From NCBI RefSeq assembly GCF_029784165.1, contig NC_073696.1:236345271-236409270 (forward strand): a stretch of DNA of 64,000 nucleotides, given 5' to 3'. The DNA is from Wyeomyia smithii. Its lineage: Eukaryota; Arthropoda; Insecta; Diptera; Culicidae. Within the stretch, counting starts at the first letter, position 1. The number at the start of each line of letters is the position of its first letter. Both the position numbers and the translations under genes were made by a program. Below the pieces are notes generated by a model, which did not search any database, was not told where the DNA came from, and saw only the letters and a list, made by a program, of their open reading frames with translations. Below, piece after piece: positions 57,130 to 64,000 of this stretch.

Positions 57130-58340
57130 ATCCAGAATATATATTCACATAAGTTGATCTTGTGTTAGTCCTATCCAATTGCCCCTAAAACCCGACGATC
57201 GGGCTTCATCACACACCACACATTTTAATATATTTTTTTTTGCTAGGAGTTGCCTGCCGTATTTTATAAGCTTGATGATATCCACATGTTTATATGGTAC
57301 AGCACGTAATTCATATGCCTGCACCTCCCCCAATTTTCTAGTTTGTCACCGAGTATTGATCGCTCGCCAATTGGCCTGCTTCCACACCCACGATTCATGT
57401 CCATAGGGCGCCACCGAGAGGATCAGTGTCATGTAGAGCATATTTTCTTGCGAATCTGTAGGCTGCGAAATCTAAGCTGGCTACACAATCCGCAATGAGT
57501 TCGGACCGCTGCTGCAATCCATCTCTTCACCTCACGGCTCAACTCGTTATCACACATTTCGAATGTATACCAAGATAAACAACGTCACCAACCGCTTCAA
57601 AAGTATCCACATCCTTCATCACCGTAGTACAAACGCCCTTAGGACTATCACTATTTCTCTACCAACTACCGTATACTCCATTTTGACAGTGTTCATGCAG
57701 CTTCTCTCCTGAGAGCCAAAAAATGCCTCCTTCACAGGTCTACGATAAACACAACTGTCGATGTCGTTCGTGAAGCCTAGAAGCCGCTCCTCTGCACACC
57801 TGCCTTTGATACTGCTCTTTCCAAGGCTACGTCGAAAGCCAAGCTCGTGTTTCAGGCCATCCAACGTCACGAACGTGTCCGAAATTTCACCCGCTGCCTA
57901 ATTTATTATTTCAGTTTTGTTGGAAAACCGTGCTGAATATTGATCTGTCACGTTGCGTTTTACTGAATCGTACGCCGCCTTGATGTTCAAAAATAAATTA
58001 TGCGTCTGCAAATTGTGGTCCAGAAACCTGTCGACGATTTGTCTCAGTATGATTATCTGGTTCATGGTATATTGTTCGAAAACCGCACTAGTATTCATCA
58101 ACAAGGTTTTTTTTTCAAAGGCCTCAGTCTTTAGAGCAGGATAGAATTTTATGTGCGGAATCGAGGAGGATTGTGGTTATACTTGATTTATTCAATTCAA
58201 TTTCCTCTTCTAGGTTAAATTCCCGAAACTTAGACATTACCCTACCCATCAAATCTAGTGCAACACTTTCGCCATCTTCCTTACACAACTGCTTATATTT
58301 TTTTTGTAAATCATGGTCGTTTCTGAAAATCCTCCCTGTT
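57130..58340 (-). pseudogene. RTE reverse transcriptase to C-terminus, minus strand
   Basis: Minus-strand frames in order: 58104-57898 with FEQYTMNQIIILRQIVDRF, HNLFLNIKAAYDSVKRN (the first catalytic Asp motif FIDFKAAYD changed to LNIKAAYD); 57870-57619 with MTLDGLKHELGFRRSLGKSS, RLLGFTNDIDS (FADDID changed to FTNDID) and EYTVVGRE; then GHESWVWK near 57400; and 57333-57145 with YKHVDIIKLIKYGRQLL. It lacks the endonuclease and is riddled with frameshifts. The first Asp of the FADD box is Asn. Confidence 0.85.
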
Positions 58341-58369
58341 TCCGAAGCTTGCTTTTGAAAATAACTCAG

Positions 58370-59050
58370 AGTAATGGTACTAGGTGAAGTTCTGCGAAGT
58401 TTGGTGGATTTACTTCCTTTGGCATAGAAGCAACATCATTGATTTCGTACCACTCCATCATCGGTTTCGCGTAATGCCAGATCCGACCAAAACAGTCCTA
58501 AGTTTGCGAAACAAAGGACAGGGAGTAAGCGCTTTAGGAGGCATTTTTCTTTACATATATAGCCGTTGATGGTGCCGGTCGTTATGTACGGCATGCTGAC
58601 ATTACCACACCAACATATCACCAGCCACACCAAGTACTTATTGACAAATTTGTTCACCTTGGTCCTCGCAAGTTCTGTGGAGCATTCAAACGGGACTGAC
58701 CGACGAAAGCCTGCTTGACGATGCATTTCGACTGAACCAACCACTCACAGTATAGCCTCCTAGCATGGAATTTGGCCACCTTATTCATCTTCCTTGCCTT
58801 CACTAGGTCGGTTGCCTTAGCCTTTCTTCCACTGCCAGCTCGCCGTTAGGCTGTCAGGATCTCCTTGAGTGACATTACCACACGGGACATGGTAGAATGA
58901 TCGATTCCCAACTGCTACGCGATCCATTTATGGGACCCTAGAATTTCCATAACTGCGCTTGAATGTTTTTGTCGAAGCACTTTTTGCTTGGATGTTAGCT
59001 TGATAGCTGTGACTTGTATTCTTGAACTTTTGTAACATTGTTCGAAAGTT
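58370..59050 (-). pseudogene. Tc1/mariner transposase remnant, minus strand
   Basis: Minus-strand reading: QLGIDHSTMSRVVMSL (helix-turn-helix), RRAGSGRKAKATD linker, a gap where the first catalytic Asp would be, then KYLVWLVICWCG, ITTGTINGYICKEKCLLKRL, LFWSDLAL (second catalytic Asp kept), and MEWYEIND, PKEVNPPNFAELH. The expected acidic residue after PEL-RPIE is lost (HLVPLL follows). Same broad family as the split copy at 54678 and complementary to it in coverage. Confidence 0.8.
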
Positions 59051-60126
59051 TCTCATTTTTCTTTTTTGTTTTTCTTTTCATTTTGCAGTATCACTATTGT
59101 TAAGGATTACGCAATGTATAACTTTTAAAAAATCACGTCTACCGAAATGCGTTTGCTCTCTCAAGGGAACTCAAGATTTGCAATAGACAGGGATGATAGG
59201 GTGATGGATGGATTACGCGAGTGTTGCTCACATAGATTCGCGGTGTCTTCCTAACGAGTTGACGTCGCGCGTAACACCGTTCGCTTCCGTCACTTACCGT
59301 GGTGACACAACCTTTCCTCTCCGTCGCAGTCGTGGAGATGCAGACGTAAACTTGGTCTCCGATAACAACGACTGTTACACCTCCTTCCTTACAATCTCCT
59401 TCGTCACCCTAACGGCCTATGGACGTGGCCGGCGCCGTTATCGATCACGGCAGCAGGTTCCTTGTTCAACATCAATAGCTCAGATCTATCACGGAGAAGC
59501 AACTACGAAATGTGCGGTCGTCGAGCTCAGTGTCACTATTGTAAAGTTACCTGCTACGTGTTATAGTGTTTGTATTCCCACAAACTTACTATTTTTAAAT
59601 CTTCTTTTTCAACCTTATCATCACTCAAGCAAGTTAATGGAAGGTATAACGTGCTTTGGGTGGATGAAATTTTCGATAGTTTGGATAAGAGTTTTTTTTT
59701 AGTCTGGAGAGAAGTTTTAAGAGAATATAAAACTATCGATATGGATTGGCCTGATTTTGCTTAGATTTCAATATATGACCATTCGCTTGTCAAAGCAAAC
59801 TTCAAAAATGTTATGGCTGGAAAGCTCTTCGTATGTAAACATTACACTCCAAATTATTTTCACTTAAATTTGCAATTAAATACTATACAAAGAAAATGTT
59901 ACATTTTTAGTACAATCTGTAGTATTTTCATCCATAGCCTCCAAATAATCTGTGGAATTACACCATACAGTCGCTCACTTCCGACTTTAAAGTGTTCGGT
60001 AAGTAAGCCATCCTCTCCAGCAGCTTTGTGGTTCTTCAACTGCTTTCAAGCTTTTTATACTTCTTTAGCTTAGCTTTTTATCGACGACTCTAATGCTTTT
60101 CTTTTACGAAGTGTTGTTTGCAACAC
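59051..60126. other. Unassigned stretch
   Basis: Includes a 164-residue plus frame (59208-59702) that is Arg/Thr-rich at first and shows no recognisable domain. I see no splice or promoter context to support it. The rest is AT-rich. Confidence 0.3.
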
Positions 60127-60134
60127 CTGACCAC

Positions 60135-61052
60135 TAGGGTGGGAAAAAAAATCTTAGCTGCCATGCAATTTTCGTGTCCCTTATGGGTCCCATAACAACT
60201 TTGTAACTTTTCAGATCGATCAGTGAAACGCGCGATTAGCGCCCGATATTTAAAGTTTCCATGCGATTTTATATGGGAAAATCCACTTTTTCAATACATA
60301 TTCTCTAAATATGTCAAGTTGGCTCTTAAAAAATATCAATACATGATATTTGTAGTAAATTTTCCTGGGAAAAACTCTTCTGAAGACCGTAAGGCGCTAC
60401 GATGCTTGTAGAAACAGCTATTCACCCCAAACTGATTGAATGTTTGACGGACGGCTCACCATTGAAATTGTCCAGCAACACTGCTTCAGCATGCTGCTAT
60501 TGCAAACTTGCTCAAGTATGAGAAATAATTTCGCGTGGAATTAATTTTCAAAGTGTGATTTTTGCTTGGAAGCCTCCAAGCAAAAATCACACTTTATTTT
60601 GGAAGCCTCCAAGATAAATTTAAGCGATATCATTTCTCATCACAAGGTTGAATTTGCAACAGTAGCATGCTGCAGCAGTATTGCTAGTAAAATTCAATGG
60701 TGAGCCGTTCGTCAGATATTCAATCAGCCTGGGGTGAATATCTTTTTTCACAAGCAGGGTAGCGCATTGCACTCTTCAGAAGAGTTTTTCCCAGGAAAAT
60801 TTCCTATAAGTATCATGTATTGATATATTTTTAGGAGTCAACTGAATATCTCTATAGAAAAAGTTTTGGAAAAGTGGTTTCTCCCATATAAAATCGTATG
60901 AAAGCTTTAAAAATCGGGCGCAAATCGGGTGTTTCACCGATCGATCTGAAAAGTTACACAGTTGTTATAGGACCCATAAGGAACACGAAAAGGGCATGGG
61001 AGCGAAAAAATAACACCATCGCTCTTTTCCCATATAACCGTGTCCCAGTCTA
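60135..61052. mobile_element. 918-bp hAT-like foldback, ~440-bp arms, 8-bp duplication, palindromic core
   Basis: The left end is TAGGGTGGGAAAAAAA; the right end inverted is TAGACTGGGACACGG, after which about 30 bp are extra before the arms align (TTTTCGTGT, CTTATGGGTCC, CAGATCGATC, ATGGGAAA, GGTGAGCCGT). CTGACCAC flanks both sides (60127-60134, 61053-61060). At the centre (60550-60595) is a perfect hairpin with 21-bp arms AAAGTGTGATTTTTGCTTGG(A) and loop AGCC; TTGGAAGCCTCCAAG is then repeated at about 60599-60613. No gene. Confidence 0.92.
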
Positions 61053-61060
61053 CTGACCAC

Positions 61061-64000
61061 CTATTTAGGACTAAAGTACTGGGTCAATTTAGACCATTTT
61101 AATGATAGCTATATTTTCATGTCACACATAAATATCGAATGAAATCATAAAAAGATATGTCTAACAAAACAAACTATCTGTCTATTTTACTGAAAAAAAA
61201 AATTATAGCAAATCCAACGTGAATTCATTTAATTATATCGTGTTATATGAATTATTATCATGATCGAGAAAAAATGTACCATAATCGGACCTGGCATTTT
61301 ATTTCAAACCCATTTGAAGTCAAACGTTTTAGGTCGACAATTTAATTGTCTAAAACTATTCTTAGCATTTCAAAATATTCAAGGGAGAACAAAAACTTTC
61401 CCACGAATGGGCCTGAGTGAAACCCATCATTATATCAAGCAAAGGCAAAATGAAGCGGTAAAGTCTAAGATCATGATACAAAACAGGCCTTCACATTCCA
61501 CCAATAAGAACTGTAAAGCAAATGTTCCACAGAAGAAGTGTTGCTACATGAAATTTAGAGGTTAGGAATCAGTGCTGCATAGTATGCATAATAACAATCG
61601 TAAAGGCGAGTTGTGCTCTAAATACCTAGGCAGAATATTATTGTACGAGTTACTAGCGAAGTTATTTCCTGAAAGTCTCAGAACTCACATTCTTCGAGAT
61701 AAATAGGAGAATGATGTTCAATCCGATGTAATACAATCCATTGTCAACGAATTTCAAAATTGTAGAGAAACAACCAATTTGATTATTTGAAGCCTTTGTT
61801 GATTTAAAACTCCATGTTCAACTTGTTGAGCACCTGAGAAAGTTGAGCTTATTCAAAAGCCGTTGTCATTAATTGATAGTTTCATTAGAATTACTTGAGC
61901 AAAGGCAGAAATGTCATCACTGGACTTCCTATGTTCTACCTGTTGCACGTAGCAGGTATTATTTCATATTAGTTGTTTCCAACAGAGCGTAAAATCAATG
62001 ATTTTTTAATAATGAACTACTCGCCCTACTGAATACGTCTCATACAATATGCAATTGATTAACACTTACTGACCACATTGCTGCATATCAACGGTCACAC
62101 AGGAATCTCCACTCGACACCAAGCGCTAAATAATTGGCAAGGTGCGAACTGTGTACGGGCAAGGTGTGACATTGTCAACCGCCAGTCGAGAAAGTATTAT
62201 TTCGCATACCAGGCTGTAACTTCCACTACCTACTTGCTTTCTGCATCATCTCCGGCGAAACCTTTTGTGCTTGTTTCGGAAGGTTACGAAATAACTCGGT
62301 CCGGTTCAATTACGCAAACATGATCTCACCGTTGGGGCCAGTCCTGCTGCCTGCCGCTTGGGCTTGAACCTCGTCCAGGAATCATAAACTTTTTAAATAG
62401 CGATTAACAAAACACGGCCGCCGCAACCGCCACCGGCACTGGCAAGTGAAAGTGAGATCACCTTCACCTCTTGCGGCGCAGACTGTTCTCCCCGAGCAGG
62501 AGACTCTCTGTTGCTGGAATCTTTCGACAAAACAGTCATCGCGGTAGACGAGGGACAAGTTCCGGGTTTGTTTGTGTTTGAATAAATGACCGAAATTCCA
62601 CACATGTGAAGTATACAACATCGGGTTACCGCATAGTCTATCAACCTGTCGGATTTTGATATCCTCGGGGTTGTCGTGTCGTAGGTGCTGACCAATCTGC
62701 TAATGCTTCGTTTTGCTGTTTCGATTGTCCAAAAAAGACCGCCTTTCACCTCACTCATCGTCATGGTAGCTTTTAATTTATCATTGCTAGTCTCCGTGCC
62801 AAAACTGCAATTTATGATAATCCATTCGGATTGATAACTGATTGCTAGATTGCTGATGAAAGGCCTTTCATGGGAGAAAGCAATTAAAACAGTTCGGCAT
62901 CCAAAAGCGGACTCGAAGCCTAGTCGATCGATTGAATAGCGCTCTCCTAAACGCAATCTGCTCGTGTATTTTAATTGCCTATTTCAAAACTAGCTTTGTG
63001 GTAGAAAAAAAGCTTATATTAAATATTTTATTTTATGTAGTAAAGCCATGCAAAATTTTTAAGTTATCTAAGACAACAGTGTTCGGATCTAAGACAACAG
63101 TGTTTGATTTGTTAGTATATTTAAGTACCGCAATAAACAAAATAGCGAACAACGTTTGACAAAGTTTAAAGGTTAATTATGAAACAAACTGGAGCCATCT
63201 TTCATGTATAATTCTGTTTATACTACGTACTGTACTTAAATCATTACAAGGTGCCAATGCTAGACAATTGGCATCTCTTTCGAGCTAAACTTTTAGCGAT
63301 AGAGCAAAAACCACCATTGGATTCAGTATCAGTATCCTCGAGATAAAATTATACTAGAGATATTTTTATAAACTACTGATGTAATTTAAACGTCTTCCCG
63401 TTGAGATGTACAGTTGTGTACGGCCTTCGTAGCATGTATTGATTGCTACTCTGTATACAAAGGAAGTGATTCTCGTATGTCCTCCCAGTTCGGAAACTTC
63501 GTTAGCACCAGCATTTCGTACAGTTCCCTGACTTGAGAAAGCGGCACATTATCTCTGGGCAACGCGGTGCTCTTTTTTTTTCAAGTGTAAGCCTGTTCGA
63601 AATTGATACAGAACAGTTTTTTTCTAAGTGATTATCGTAAAAGTAATGTCATTACAATACTCAACAAAGGAAAGTTGTAACGTTTACATCACCCGATGCT
63701 GCAGTTTTATGTGCTGTTCAATTGAACTCAGTTTATGTTTTTTTCTGGACCATTAAGCTCAGACAGTCCTTTCATGCATATAATCGTGGAATCATTTGGA
63801 GCGTTGCTTAAAACTCACTCATTGTTCGCAAAACAAGATGGGGCATAAGTTATTGAATGACACGCTCTAGGTTGTTCCCTCTTTAAAAGTTGTAAAAAAA
63901 CAGAACGGTTTATTTACCTCTTCAACCTTCAAAACATTTGCTTGTTTCTTAACGCTAAACAAAATTTACTTACGATCTGCGACGCATAGGCGTAGCCAGA
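61061..64000. other. Unassigned terminal stretch
   Basis: No gene can be supported. 62100-62960 is less AT-rich and carries the longest frame here (187 residues, minus, 62956-62393), Ser/Thr-rich with a Gly-Gly-Cys-Gly-Gly near its end. Nothing identifies it, and a plus-strand use is equally possible. The phrase GGCGTAGCCAGA at the window edge resembles the start of a common TIR element. A short duplication, CTAAGACAACAGTGTT, occurs at 63067 and 63089. Confidence 0.3.

Noticed and set aside
59208..59702. 164-residue plus frame as a gene
   Set aside because: No recognisable motif, and frame quality drops after about 100 residues.
62393..62956. 187-residue minus frame as a gene
   Set aside because: Longest unassigned frame, but with no domain or homology that I recognise and no regulatory context. 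Left as unassigned.
1..64000. Endogenous viral sequences
   Set aside because: I looked for polymerase, glycoprotein or capsid-like frames and saw none. All polymerase motifs are of non-LTR retrotransposon type.

Overview
This window is eukaryotic, repeat-dense DNA, most likely from a culicine mosquito (Aedes type). I infer this from several features: decayed RTE-clade (JAM1-like) and LOA/R1-like non-LTR retrotransposons, mosquito-style Tc1/mariner (IS630 group) transposase fragments, a tRNA-related SINE resembling Feilai, many small TIR elements, short insect introns (61 and 67 bp), and arthropod-style core promoters (TATA, TCA initiator, downstream element). The species call is inference, since no database could be searched.

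Only one convincing host gene is visible. It lies on the minus strand at 47425-49604 and is a four-exon or longer gene (first exon not found) for a secreted, proline-rich protein with about 11 YGPP repeats, probably an extracellular-matrix, cuticle or eggshell-type protein. Nearly everything else is transposon debris.

Layout: 0.2-0.6 kb repeat copy; 0.9-3.7 kb decayed LOA/R1-like LINE; 3.8-4.4 kb truncated copy of a promoter-bearing TIR element; 4.9-8.5 kb RTE remnants with a MITE and a 1.15 kb hAT-type element that itself carries another repeat; 8.5-11.9 kb unassigned; 12.0-13.0 kb an almost perfect TTGGAC hexanucleotide array (178 units); 13.1-13.6 kb LINE reverse-transcriptase fragment; 14.0-15.8 kb RTE; 17.6-29.9 kb an RTE split by an 11.77 kb composite with hAT-like ends; 30.2-31.1 kb region with a recurring 14-mer; 34.3-37.3 kb internally repetitive elements with a SINE; 37.3-38.1 kb mariner deletion derivative; 38.6-39.1 kb LINE fragment; 40.5-41.9 kb second full copy of the promoter-bearing TIR element; 43.8-45.9 kb MITEs and a perfect 39-bp-arm palindrome; 47.4-49.6 kb the host gene; 50.9-51.7 kb repeat; 53.7-59.1 kb RTE and mariner fragments interrupted by a 1.53 kb foldback; 60.1-61.1 kb foldback; 61-64 kb unassigned.

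The most interesting structure is 17725-29494. It is flanked by an 8-bp target duplication (ATGGACAC) and has hAT-like termini. It contains a 2.2 kb hAT-like element bounded by its own 8-bp duplication (with an empty site in a sister repeat 450 bp away), tandem promoter-bearing modules, and a Harbinger-like frame. Inside that frame sit three nearly identical 1623-bp tandem units, each with a TATA box, an initiator-like TCA and an exactly spaced downstream promoter element match. Five insertions in the window have recognisable 8-bp duplications, which allows an integration history to be reconstructed.
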